DNA from: Annona cherimola
Lineage: Eukaryota > Streptophyta > Magnoliopsida > Magnoliales > Annonaceae
Direction of reading: 5' to 3'
Length of the DNA stretch: 64,000 nt
Assembly (NCBI GenBank): GCA_030490835.1
Contig: CM059975.1
Location: 51,203,174 to 51,267,173 of the forward strand
In this document: positions 30,971 to 42,714 of the stretch, piece after piece
Position numbering within the stretch: position 1 is the stretch's first letter
Layout of the letters: each line of letters starts with the position of its first letter
Made by a program: the position numbers and the translations under genes
The notes under the pieces: generated by a model
Told to the model about the DNA's origin: nothing
The model's database searches: none
What the model saw: the letters and a program-made list of their open reading frames with translations, nothing else

Positions 30971-32002
30971 AGCGCATCTTATCACTAAAGAAGAACGGTT
31001 GCTTAAGGAAATAGAGCAAATGGATCTGATTGTATGTCTACCAGGAGTCCAGACTCGACTATCACAATTACACATACAATCATCACTTTTTGAACAGATC
31101 AAGGTTGCGCAGCAAAAGGATACAGACCTACATACACATGTCGAGAAAATGAAGAAAAAGGGGTTGGATAAATTTGCTATTGATGAGCAAGGTATGTACC
31201 GGTACAAGGGTCACCTTCGCATACCTAACATAGTTGAATTGAAGGAACAGATTCTTAAGGAGACACATTTTTCACCTTTTTCTATTCACCCGGGAAGTAT
31301 TAAGATGTATCAGGATCTCAAGAAAGCATATTGGTGGAATAATATGAAAAGAGAGATCGCTGAATATGTGGCTAAGTGTTTAACTTGCCAACGGGTGAAG
31401 GCAGATCACCAGAGAATCCCTGGTAAGCTACAGTCCTTAGAAATTCCTGAATGGAAGTGGGAAGACATCACAATGGACTTCATAGAATGATTACCTAGGA
31501 CCCAAGCAGGAAACGATTCTATATGGGTAATCGTAGATAGGTTATCAAAAGTCGCGCACTTCCTACCTATCAAAAGGACTTATACAACGGAAAGACTAGC
31601 TAAGATCTATTACAAGGAGGTCGTAAGACTCCATGGAGTGCCTAAGTCGATTATCTCAGATCGAGATACTACATTTATGACAAGGTTTTGGAAAAGTTTG
31701 CATGAAACTCTAGGTACCCAACTTAAGTTCAGTACAGCCTTTCATCCTTAAACCGATGGACAAACGGAGCGGGTGAACGAAGTCATTAAAGACATGCTCC
31801 GTATGTGTACTTTAGAGTTTGGAGGATCATGGGATGAGTACATCTCGATTGCGGAATTTGCATACAACAGTAGTTACCACGCTAGCATCCAAATGGCTCC
31901 ATTTGAAGTATTATATGGCTGGCGATGTTGAACGCCGTTGAACTGGGATGAAGTTGGAGAGAAAAGGTTAGCCCCAGACTTATCTCAACGAATGGCAGAC
32001 AA
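30971..32002 (+). pseudogene. Chromovirus integrase, truncated by an LTR
   Basis: HHCC finger: [12 protein letters not shown], then CLTCQRVKA. Core: [15 protein letters not shown], then DRLSKVAHFLPIK, SDRDTTFMTRFW and FHP*TDGQTERVNEVIKD, with the DDE residues present but stops at 31488 and 31750. Sequence ends at DLSQRMADN at 32002, where a minus-strand LTR starts. The C-terminal third and chromodomain are absent. Confidence 0.85.
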
Positions 32003-34540
32003 TGTGGTGCCTCGAACCGGGGTTCCTAGAAGCCTTACTCCGGGATCGTTTTGATTGGTAAATGTGACTCAGGATTGTTACCCTGATCACACGGCAGGAT
32101 TATATATATATATATCATCAATACATGGAAAATTCTCATCTTTCATTCAACTTGAAATATAATTCACATACCACAGTTATAATCAAAAGCTGTTCCATAA
32201 ACATTTTCATTGGAATAAAAATATTCATTTCCATCTCAAAATTATCATCATTTTTTACATAAAATTTACATATACAACATTCATATCAAAATTACATAAC
32301 ACTTGACATGCTGCCTTCATCATCATTTCGTGTCTATTGTTGAAAAAACATTGGTGAGTAAAAATACTCAGTAAGCAAGCTATACATAATTTTTCAATCA
32401 TTTTCATGCATTTCATAAAATGCAAATGCAATGCATACATAACATTCATGACATTACTTTAGATGCGACGCTAGCTAGGCGCCCATCCCATACATGTTCC
32501 CATCTCAGGGAGGTCGCCGCCGGCCTGGGCCTATATAAGCGACTTGGCGATTGTGAGGGGGACATCCGGTCCGCTTACTACCTCAACTAAGGCCTATTCC
32601 TCGTGCACATGCTAATTCACATAAACATGCCGGCATGCCATTTGCAAATCATAAATAATTTCATAAAAAGCATTTAATAAACAATTTAACAAACACAATT
32701 CAGTTCATGTAAAGCAGTTATAGGTATGACCAACCTTAAATAAATTTCGTAAAGCAATTCACAAACAATTTCAAGTATTTTGGAAATAATTTGCAAAATA
32801 TATAACTTGCTTACCTTCTCAGTGGGTCTCTTCGACCTTCTCTTTTCCTTTTCCTATTCAAGGAAAAAGGATAATTTTATTTCTTCTATTCAAGCTGCTT
32901 CTCATGCATGCTCTATAATATTTGTGCATTATTTCTTTATATGGATATTTTTATCCATAGGTTCCTCAAAATTTTCATCCTTATATTTAAATATTAATCT
33001 CAAATTTTCTCCAAAATCACACTGTTCACTGTAGCAAATCACCGTAGTAATTACTGTAGCAGTTATTGTTCATCCGAGACTACTGTTCACAGAGACATGG
33101 TTACTGTTCATGGGTTCCAAAAAAAAAAAATACCATGACATAGCTTATGCCTAGTATATCATAGGACATTTTATACATTTTGAATTTATTATCATTTACT
33201 TGGCGAAAAAAATTATTTTCTCCATATACTAAAAATCAAGATAAATTCACTTAAGCATAATCCTTAATTCCAAAAATCATTAAATTAATATATCATCATT
33301 CCAACATTATATTTATCATAATCATACATCCCAATTCATCATTTATCAATTTTGGAGCATTATTTTCACATATCATATGCTATCTTCCCGAATACCCTAT
33401 CTTCGCTCCAAATTTTTGATGTTTTGGAATAATTCTATTTAAGCATTATATCTATACTTATTTTCTCATAATTAGGCATTATCTAAGCATATTTTTACCC
33501 TACTTAACATTCAAAAGAAATTTGGGTAGAAATCACTTACCCGAAGTGGAGATACGCCTCTTTTTCTAACACTTTCTCTCTCTAACTTACTCCCTTCTTT
33601 CCTTGGACGTGTGGGATGGTTTGGGGGCTTGGAATGGCTCAAGTGGAGCTTGGATTTGATGCCCTTGGACGTTCTCCCTGCTGCCCTATTTATAGGGTTG
33701 CATTTTTCAAGAATTTAGAATTTACCCCTAGCTTTGATGTATTTAATTATAAATTGGTATTTATTTTTAATTTTAAAAAATAATTTGAGCCATGTTCTGC
33801 CCACCCTAGGACTGCTCCAGCCCCCCTATACAGACCTATTTTTTACCTATTTTTTTTATTTTTAAAATTAATTAAATTAGGCTAAATTAATCTTACCCAT
33901 TGATTAAAGATGATGATGATTAATGACCATTGATCTTGGTCAAGCCTCCAGCCATCCTAGCCTGCTCCAGCCCCTACAGCAGCTGCCTTTTAATTAATTT
34001 TTTATTTTTTAATTATTTATTTTATTTAAAAATCAAAAGTAGAATTTATTAAAAAGTTAGCTACTTTTCAATCTTGTTTTGACGTTCCATCTTGACCTTT
34101 GATTTGTGATTTCTATCACATCTTAACCCATTCATCATGTCCATCATGAATTTTTAACCATCCATAAAAAATTTCATCGAAATCCATTTCCCGGATTCAA
34201 ATTATGAATTTTTCTTTATTTTTCCACAAAAACCCAAAATGGTATTAAAATATCCAAAAGTAATGCTAGTTTGTCCTGTAGGGATTAAATCTCTATTTCG
34301 TCTTTTTGTGATTAAGTTAATCCAAGTGATTAACTCTTAATCACGTGTCTTAATCCCTAGTTACTATTCACATTTACTATTCATGGGCACTATTCATGGG
34401 GTTAAATTCCCAATTATATCAATCTCAAATACACATATTCATCAATATAATTCATGAATTTTTATTTATCATAAAAATAGTTACAAAAGAATCTAGGGTT
34501 ACAATTGTCGAAATGACGCATATATTGTTGGGATTTCACA
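32003..34540 (-). repeat. 3' LTR of a minus-strand chromovirus element (subfamily B)
   Basis: Plus-strand ends are TGTGGTGCCTCG and GGGATTTCACA, 2,538 bp. A polypurine tract and chromodomain-coding end of pol adjoin the 34540 end, identifying it as a 3' LTR in minus orientation. The left end interrupts plus-strand integrase; the five bases GACAA at 31998-32002 would be the left TSD copy, but I found no matching copy. Confidence 0.8.
33687..33694 (-). promoter_or_regulatory. TATA box of subfamily B LTR
   Basis: Minus-strand CCCTATAAATAGGGC is a canonical plant TATA context. The equivalents in related LTRs are at 41044 and 45019. Confidence 0.65.
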
Positions 34541-34556
34541 ATCCTCCCCCCTTACA
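34541..34556 (-). other. Polypurine tract of the minus-strand chromovirus element
   Basis: Minus strand AAGGGGGGGAGGAT directly precedes the TGTGAAATCC start of the LTR. This is the primer site for plus-strand DNA synthesis. Confidence 0.8.
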
Positions 34557-34569
34557 ATAGGTTTCGTCC

Positions 34570-36139
34570 CGAAACCTATCTTTCTTTGAACAATTGAGGA
34601 TATTTTCTTTCGACCTCTTCTCGTAGCTCCCAAGTGGTTTCGGACTCCAAATATCGATTCCATTGTACCTTTACATATTCGATTTCTCTGTTCCGAAGCT
34701 TCTTGATTTTGAAATCTAATATTTTGATTGGCCTTTCCTCATAGTTCAAGTGTTCTTAGATCGGCAAATTCTCCGCTATCAACACATGGGTAGGATCGGA
34801 AACATATTTCCTTAGCACGGAGATGTGAAATACATTGTTGGGCTTGTGGCAGAGCTATTCTATAGGCTAAATTGCCTATCTTTTCCAGAACTTCAAAGGG
34901 CCCGACATATCTTGGGTTTAATTTTCCCTTCCTTCCAAATCGAGTGACTTCTTTGAATGGCGTTACTTTGACAAATACGTGATCCCCAACTTGGATATTT
35001 AAATCCCTTCTTTTACAGTCGGTGTAACTCTTTTGCCTGCTCTGGGCTGTGAGTATACACTGGCGAATTACTTGGACTTTTTCTGCCATTCTTTTTTAGA
35101 GGTCTGGAGCTAACTTCCTTTCTCCCACTTCATCCCAATTTAGAGGAGTTCTGCATTTCCGTCTATATAAAGCTTCAAATGGGCCAATTTGAATACTTTC
35201 TTGATAACTGTTGTTATAAGCAAATTCTGCCATAGCCAAATATTCATCCCATGATCCTCCAAATTCTACTGTGCACATTCTCAGCATATCCTCTATTATT
35301 TGATTTACCCTTTCTGTTTGCCCATCAGTTTGAGGATGAAATGTTGTGCTGAATTTCAGCTGTGTACCTAAGGTTTGATGTAAACTTTTTCAAAATCGAG
35401 ACGTAAAATTGGAATCTCGATAAAAAAAACTATTAACTTAGGTACTCCATGCAGTCTTACTATCTCTTTATAATAGATCTTAACCAGTTGCTCAGCAGTA
35501 AAATTTTTCTTGATGACTAGGAAATGAGCTACCTTTGATAATCTATCAACTATTACCCATATAGCATTATTTCCATTTTGGGTTCTTGGCAACCCTTCAA
35601 TAAAATCCATAGTAATGTCATCTCATTTCCGTTCTGGGACTTCAAGCGACTGTAATTTTCCAGGGGTTCTTTGATGATCAGCCTTAACCCTTTGACATGT
35701 TAGGCACTTAGCCACATATTCAGCAATTTCTCTCTTCATATTATTCCACCAATACATCCTTTTGATGTATTGATACATCTTGGTTCTCCCTGGATGCATC
35801 GAAAATGGAGAGAAATGTGCTTATTTAAATATCTGTTCCTTTATTTCCTCTCGATCGGGTATACAAAGGCGACTCCTATATCTGTACATCCCATGTTCAT
35901 CTTGTATATATTCAGTGGAATTTTTCTTGATCATTTTCTCCACATAACTCTTTAAACCCCATTTTCTTGTTGAGCCTTTTTAATTTGCTCAAATAAATTC
36001 GACTGGTTTGTAATTGAGACAATCTAACTTGTACTCCAGGTAGGCTTACAATTAATTCTAGTTCTCTCAATTCTTCTAGTAGCTCTTCTTCCTTTGTGAT
36101 GAGATGTGCTAAGCTAATATTTCTACTTAGCACATGCAT
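34570..36139 (-). pseudogene. Chromovirus pol remnant: RNase H end, integrase, chromodomain
   Basis: Reading the minus strand: [18 protein letters not shown] (RNase H tail, 36139), a zinc-finger region with [16 protein letters not shown] (near 35680), integrase core DFIEGLPRTQNGNNAIWVIV, IYYKEIVRLHGVPK, MCTVEFGGSWDEYLAMAEF, then QSRQKSYTDCKRRDLNIQVG and LNPRYVGPFEVLEKIG. The last part, 34590-34745, encodes a chromodomain: RPIKILDFKIKKLRNREI, EYVKVQWNRY and ESETTWELREE. The chromodomain can direct integration toward particular chromatin. Frameshifts are present and the 5' part of the element is missing. Confidence 0.85.
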
Positions 36140-38582
36140 TTTTGCATTTTAGCAATTCCACATAAGTCATACATCATCCATTCATACATATGTTTAACTT
36201 ACAACACAAAGATTATGTGTTTTTAAAAATTTCATAACACAGCAACTTACATCCAATTTCAACATGATTAAACCCCTTAATTAAGATATAATTTAGGGTC
36301 TAATTTCAGAATTTTAATCCATTTATCATTGGATTCCAAAACAACCATGTTAGGACCCATTTTTCATCCTTTCAACGCCTCTTTCAAGACTTAAATCTTA
36401 ACAGATTTTTAAGCCATAATTTCCAGCAACTAAATATCCTTTTCTTAACCCAAATTTAGGGTATTATCATATATTTAAAATCTATAATTTAGTTATTTCC
36501 TAAACAGCAACATTTTGACCATGTAGGGTATCCCTTTTACCCCGTTTCGACATGTCCATACATATGTCCTTAAAATCATATTTAGGGAAAATCTTTCCAA
36601 GCCCTTTTGGACATTCAAAGAACCCTAATCCTAAGGTAATTTACCATCCATAACATCCATAAATTATTTATTTATAAACAGCAACGAAATTCATATGTAA
36701 GGTACCCATTTTGGCCCCCATTTGGACGTTCCATACATATACCCTAAAAAATTAGATTTAGGGAAAACTTATCCAAGCCACTTAGGTCATCCAAAGGGTC
36801 CTTAATTTAGGGTAATTTACCCTAAAATTCATCCATAAACTATTTAAGCACTTATTTGTATCATTTTTAACTCAAAAATGGAAAATTTGGGTATTAGATG
36901 AAACCCTAAGTTCCATTTTTGATAAAATCATTAACAAATGATCAAATCAACATTTGTAATCCAAAAAATATGAATTACATCCTAATCATCATGCTTTAAT
37001 CATACAACAACTTGATTTAGGGTTTTGAGAAATTCCAAGTTAGATTTCTTCTCAAAATTCAACCCTAACTTCCCTTTTCATTCTCTTGAATACTTAATTT
37101 CATTCATACCTTTCAAAAATCATTCAATGCCAATATCAAGGCCTCATAACTCATCCTTTAAGAGTTTATTATGAATCATATTCATGACTCATAATTTGAG
37201 AGAGAAAAACTTGATTTAAATGATTCAAAACTTAGATTTCACTTGAATTGAATCCAACTTGTTTAGATTAATTCCTTCTCTCTTTCTTCCCTTTCTTCCT
37301 TCTCTTTTTCTCCTCTTTTCTCCTTCTTCCTTTCTGTTTTGGACGTCCCCAAGCTTGCTCTCACACTTAGAAAATTTTGAGAATTTCTCTCCCCCTTCTC
37401 ATATGGACGTCCCCTCTTGGATATGCCTCCTTTTTATAATTTTTAACCAGCCCAAGGGACCCACTTTGCCACATGTCATGAAGGTAATTTAATTCTAACT
37501 TATCCCTTGAGGACATGGTAATTTTATATCCAAGTAAAATACCCATTTAATAATTAACAAAAATATCAAAAATCACACATTTAAGGGGTGCATTGCTGTC
37601 CACTGGGGGCGTCACCACTTAGCCTTCCTTTTTGACATTTTTATGCCTCAATTTCCACATATTTATGTGCCTCATTAGTTACCCTAGGGTCTTAGCTACT
37701 TAGATATGCATTTTAGGGTTTTTAAAAATTCAAATTCCATGTCATACTTGCCCTTGGATGTCCCTTGGTGTGCAACCTTGGCTAAGCTCCATTTGAGCTA
37801 CACATTAGGTATTAAACCAAGCATTTAAGCCTTCACATTTTTCATTGATTTGACCCTTAAATAAATCCAAAAAATTTAGCTCTATTCACCTCCATTTGAC
37901 ACCTCTCATAGCATTAAACCAAGTCATTTAACTCAAATGTTTTTTATTAAATACTATGGTAGTCTAAAGTACACAAAGACAATGTTAGGCATCTTTTTCC
38001 GATCAAATACTTGCCCAAGGTAATTATCTTAATCCAATCCCTCCAAATCATATATTTCATAATTTTATTCAATCGTTTCGAAATTCATCTCAAACTGACT
38101 TTTCTACGTCAAGTTATGATCCTTTGAAAATAACCTTAGAGTGTGAGAATAAAAATAAATAATTATCATCTTAATCCTATCACATTTTCCTTAATCCAAT
38201 CCACCCATAAGGTTGAACCCAAAGTCATGTGCTCATCTTTCAAATTTCATCTCAATCCACCTTATAGGCGTCAAGTTATGAATTTTCTACATTTTTCAAC
38301 ATAATTCCATAATTTTCATTTCAATTTCCATTAACCAAATCATGATAATTAAAATAATTATTCATGACACATTAACATTTCTCAATCCTTATTAAGACAG
38401 TTTAGTCATATTGACTTCCATTGGGCTATGGCGATTAATCTTAATCACCATTCTTAATCATAAACTTAATTCCAAAATATCATTAAATCGTAAAACCATC
38501 CATAAATCAACCAAATCATATAAAATTCATGTTTATATGCTAAATGCATATATATGAGCCCTACTTGGGTCTGGGTATCACA
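36140..38582 (-). repeat. Truncated chromovirus LTR (subfamily A), minus strand
   Basis: Ends GGGTATCACA at 38582, matching in reverse complement the TGTGAAACCC start of the 22406 LTR; shared landmarks are the GGACGTCC-containing segments and the CATATATATGAGCCC/ GTATGCATTAAT region. The LTR 3' end is missing; the sequence is fused directly to the RNase H remnant, indicating an internal deletion. No gene is visible. Confidence 0.65.
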
Positions 38583-39526
38583 ACATCCTTATATTGTTTC
38601 AGAAACACCTTATTAGAGGATGGAGATCAAAACTAAGAAGAAATAACAATCATGAATCAAGGCCACTATGGATCTTTTCAAGAGACTAATGCATTGCCCA
38701 ACTTAGGCATCATAATACACATCAAGGATAACAAATGAAGATCCAAGCACTTGAAAAAAGAAGAAAAGAAGATCATACACAACATGTAGATCACAAGCAA
38801 AGTATTGAAGTTCTAACAATACATATGGCTGGTGAAATCAACTCCACCTGCGACTTGGGTCAAGTTCGAGAACAAGTCGACCCAAGCATAGAACTTGAGT
38901 TGGAAGTTGAAGGACAAAGTCGCATCCGAAGTCGACTCCAATCTATGACTTGGGTGAAGTCGCACTCGAAGTGAACTCCACATGCGACTTGAACGAAATC
39001 GCATCTCAAGTCGACTCCAAATGCGACTTGGCTCGCAACAGTTGGAAAAATTCGAACGTTGGCGCATTAAATGCGCGCCACCTACCACAAAACATTCGAA
39101 TTTACTTCTCATTATTTAAGGAGCATAAAGTGAATGTAAATATAGTTGGAAAAACTTTGAATGAGCTCACCTTCCACTCTCTCTAACAATTAAGTGATCT
39201 ATAAGAAGTTTCAAGAAGAACTTTACATTTAAACTGCTGAAAGCTCTACTGTTTCATCCACAACTGCTTCTATAAGTTCTTCTAGCGCTCAAATCTGCCT
39301 ACACAATCTGTAACGTGTACATCTTTTGTCATTTATTGATTACTTATTTTTCCCACTTGGTTTGGTATTGGAGACTGAAACCAAGTGAAGGCAAAGTAGT
39401 GTGTGATTAGAGTGGAACTCGTCACCTACTGCTTCCATAAAACTAATACAAACCTTAGTCTGTATCTCTTTCTAACTTGAAAACTGGGCACAACCCAAGT
39501 TAACAAGCCTATACTTACAAATATTT
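38583..39526 (+). mobile_element. Copia LTR fragment, plus orientation
   Basis: Contains the GTCGACTCC/GCGACTTGG repeats (about 38835-39040), then GGAAAAATTCGAACGTTGG, CTTCTATAAGTTCTTC, GTGGAACTCGTCACCTAC and an AAACCAAGTGAA motif, all as the reverse complement of 50030-51000. Its orientation is opposite to the copia coding region at 41859-50027, so it is a separate copy. It lies between two chromovirus LTR fragments, and both its ends are lost. Confidence 0.65.
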
Positions 39527-41858
39527 TGTAAGAATGACCAACCTTAAAATAAATTTTGAAACATTTATACAACATTTTTATAAATCATTTGAAATATTTG
39601 AAGATAGCATTTTAGCAATAATATTTTCAAATCATTGCTAAGATGGTTGTAAATAATTTTTAAACGATAACACAATTTTGAAACCATTTTAATATTTTGA
39701 AAACAAAAGACTTCTTGAAAATATTTTTCTTCCCATTTTCTGGGTTTTAATGAACAAAGGATATATAAACATCATTTTCCCATCTAGTATCATATATATT
39801 GTCCACATGACATATTGTTTATTTCTATAAAGATAAGCTTACATTATCCTTTGATCATTACCGTTACTCAAATCATTTTGTACAATCGGTTTATCAGTTG
39901 GCCTTTCTTAAAATCTCCTTTTCAAAATATTCAGTAATTTATTTCAAATTCATTTGATAAAATCAAATATTATTTAAAAATCAAAGTTTCCTTTTCTCCA
40001 TCATGATGCAACCATTTCCACATTTCTCCATACTTTTATAAGGATTTGCTTACAATGAAGCAATTCCAATATATTTCAAGGTTGCAACATAACATTATAT
40101 AAAATCATATTTTAAAAAAGTTTGCTTGCTTACCTTTGCTTTGCTTTAATCTGACTCCTTTATCCTTTCCTTTCCTTTTCTTATACAAATGAAAAGGATA
40201 TACATATTTTATCATACATGAGTCATATTCATTTATGACCTTATTTTTCTTCATAATTTCTTATAGAGGTTAACCTTAAAATTACTTGATCATTATTTTC
40301 TTATATGGATTTTTATCCATAAATCATTAAAAATTTCATCTATACATCCTTATAAAAATAAATCTCATTTTTTTCCAAAATCACACTGTTTACTATTCAT
40401 GTCACTGTTCACGATTACTGTAGTAGATTACTGTTCACAGCGTGTTGGTTATTGTTCATAGGTTCCAAAAATCGACATTTTTTCCCAAAATAAAAAATAT
40501 CATGACATAGCTCTTAGTCAGTATATCATGTGAAAATTTATGAATTTTGAATTCATCATCATTAACTTGGCTAAATAAATTATTTTTTTCATATACTAAA
40601 AATCAACATAATTAAGCATAATCCTTAAATCATGAGATTAATATATCATCATTTCAATATCATAATTATCATAAATATTCATCCCAAATCATCATTTATC
40701 AATATTGGAGCATTATTTACACATATCATATGCTATCTTCCCGAATGCTCTATCTTTGCTCCAAATTTTTAATATTTTGGCATAATTTCAATTAAGTATT
40801 ATAACTATACTTATTTTCTCATGCTTAGGCATTATCTAAACATAGTTTTATCCTACTTAGCACCCAAAAGAAATTTGGAAAGAATTCACTTACCTCAAGT
40901 GAAGAACTCCTCCTCTCCTTCTCACTTTCTCTCTCTTTCTTTCTCTCCTCTTCTCCTTTCTCTTTGGCTTGGGACGTGTGGGAGCAAGGGATTTTCTGCC
41001 CAAATGGAGCTGGGCGTGTGCATTTGGACGTCCAAGGCTCCGCTATTTATAGTTTTTGATTTTTCATGAAATTGTAATTTACCCCCTTGCTCAAGGTATT
41101 TAGTTCTAAATATATATTTTTTTCTAATTTCATAAAATGTGTGGAGCATTGTGAGCCACCCTACAGTAGCTCATGCCCCCTATAGCAGCCCTATTTATTC
41201 ATGATTTTTAATTTATTAAAATTAATTTTTTTAAGATAATTCAATCTCATCTATCGATCTTTGATGAGGATGATTTTGGGCCATTGGATTTTGGCCAAAA
41301 GTCTTCCCCCCTGTATGCCCCTGGCCTCCTTTCTGATTTGCATTAATTATTTTTATTTTAAATTATTTAAATTTAATTAAAAAGTCAAAGGAAATTAAGG
41401 AAAAAGTAAAGCTACTTTTTGATCTTCAAATGACATTTAATCTTGAACTTTAATTCATGATTTTCATCACATCTTAAACCATTCATCATGATCATCATAA
41501 ATATTTGGCCATCCATAAAAAATTTCATCTATATCCGACGTCCAAATTGCAAATTATGAATTTTTCTTCAATTTTTCACTAAAATCTAAAATTCTATTAA
41601 AATATCAAAAAGTATTGCTATTTCATCCTGTATTGATTAAATCTCCTTTTTTGTCTTTTTGTGATTAGGTTAATTTAAGTGATTAACTCTTAATCACATG
41701 TCTTAATCCTAGGGTTACTATTCACGTGCACTATTCATCCGAATTTCATAAATAATTATTTTAACCTCTATTCCCACATATTTTCATACTTATGAATGTA
41801 TATTTCTCAAATATATTACCTAGGGTTTTATACACGTGTCTAAGATCGGGGTTTCACA
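39527..41858 (-). repeat. Chromovirus LTR fragment (subfamily B), minus strand
   Basis: From AATGACCAACCTTAAAATAA to GGGGTTTCACA, collinear with 32724-34540 and 43912-45846: same AAAGGATA-rich part, the TACTGTTCA cluster (about 40385-40455), TATTTATA at 41044-41051 (minus-strand TATA box) and closing motif. It lacks the roughly 700-1,200 bp at the GGCGCC end. It abuts the 3' end of the copia element, whose 3' LTR is missing. Confidence 0.7.
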
Positions 41859-41879
41859 CTCTCCAGACTTTGTTTTTCT

Positions 41880-41900
41880 AAAATGCTCCCCCTAACATGT
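41880..41900 (-). other. Copia polypurine tract
   Basis: Minus-strand TGTTAGGGGGAGCATTTTAG follows the RNase H stop by about a dozen bases, where copia elements place the PPT. No LTR start follows. Confidence 0.7.
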
Positions 41901-41907
41901 TATGCTT

Positions 41908-42714
41908 TTAATCAAATTCAATCATACCCATATCATTACTAATTTTATAAAATGGCTCTTTTGCTAATGGTTTGGTAAAGATACCTGTAACTTGGTCCTC
42001 AGTTTTAACATATTCCAAACAAATGTTATGATTTTCAACATGCTCATAAATAAAATGGTGTCTCACATCTATATGCTTTGTTCTAGAATGCAACACAGGA
42101 TTTTTGGTCAAACAGATTGCACTTGTATTATCACATCTAATTAGAATATCATGATAATCAACACCATAATCCCTAAGTTGTTGTTTCATCCAAAGTAATT
42201 GAGCACAACAGCTCCCGGCGGCTATATATTCGGCTTCCGTGGTAGATAGAGCAACACTAGTCTGTTTTCTTGAAAACTATGAAACCAACATGTTTCCAAG
42301 AAATTGACATGTTCCATTAGTGCTTTTTCTATCTACTTTGTAACCAGCAAAATCCGCATCTGAGTAACCGATTAGATCAAAAGTTGACCCATTTGGATAC
42401 CATAGTCCTAGATTAGTGATATTTATCAAATATCTGAAAATTCTTTTACAACTATTAGATGTAATTCTTTAGGATATGATTGGAATCTAGAACATATGCA
42501 AACACTGAATAAAATATCGGGTCTAGAAGTAGTTAAATAAAATAAAGACCCTATCATACTTCTATACAGTTTTTGTTCGACAGATTTACCCTTTTCATCC
42601 TTATCGATATTGATGGTTGAAATCATTTGTCTGTTTGCACCTTTGCTATTCTGCATACCGAACTTCTTTAACATCTTCTTGACATACTTCGATTGATTTA
42701 TGAAGATCTCTTCT
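41908..42714 (-). pseudogene. Copia RT C-terminal part and RNase H
   Basis: After the inserted LTR, the minus strand resumes with EEIFINQSKYVKKMLKKFGM, DKDEKGKSVEQKLYRSMIGS, LYLTTSRPDILFSVCICSRFQ. RNase H follows with SDADFAGYKVD-like coding on the complement of 42330-42380, then MKQQLRDYGVDYHDILIRCD, NTSAICLTKNPVLHSRTKH and FTKPLAKEPFYK, stop at 41908. Frameshifts separate the parts (for example near 42440). Confidence 0.85.

Larger units (their letters stand above)
22406..32002 (+). mobile_element. Chromovirus (Tekay/Del-like) Ty3/gypsy element, 3' part lost
   Basis: 5' LTR, tRNA-Met PBS, leader ORF, gag, protease, RT, RNase H and most of integrase lie in order on the plus strand. The coding sequence is cut in integrase at 32002, where a minus-strand LTR starts; no downstream remainder or matching 3' LTR is seen. 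Assignment to the chromodomain lineage rests on close similarity of its pol to the minus-strand remnant at 34570-36139, which retains a chromodomain. Confidence 0.8.

Noticed and set aside
32003..38582. One complete minus-strand element with two LTRs
   Set aside because: The outer five bases (GACAA and ACATC) do not match, the right LTR lacks its 3' end, and the two LTRs look like different subfamilies.
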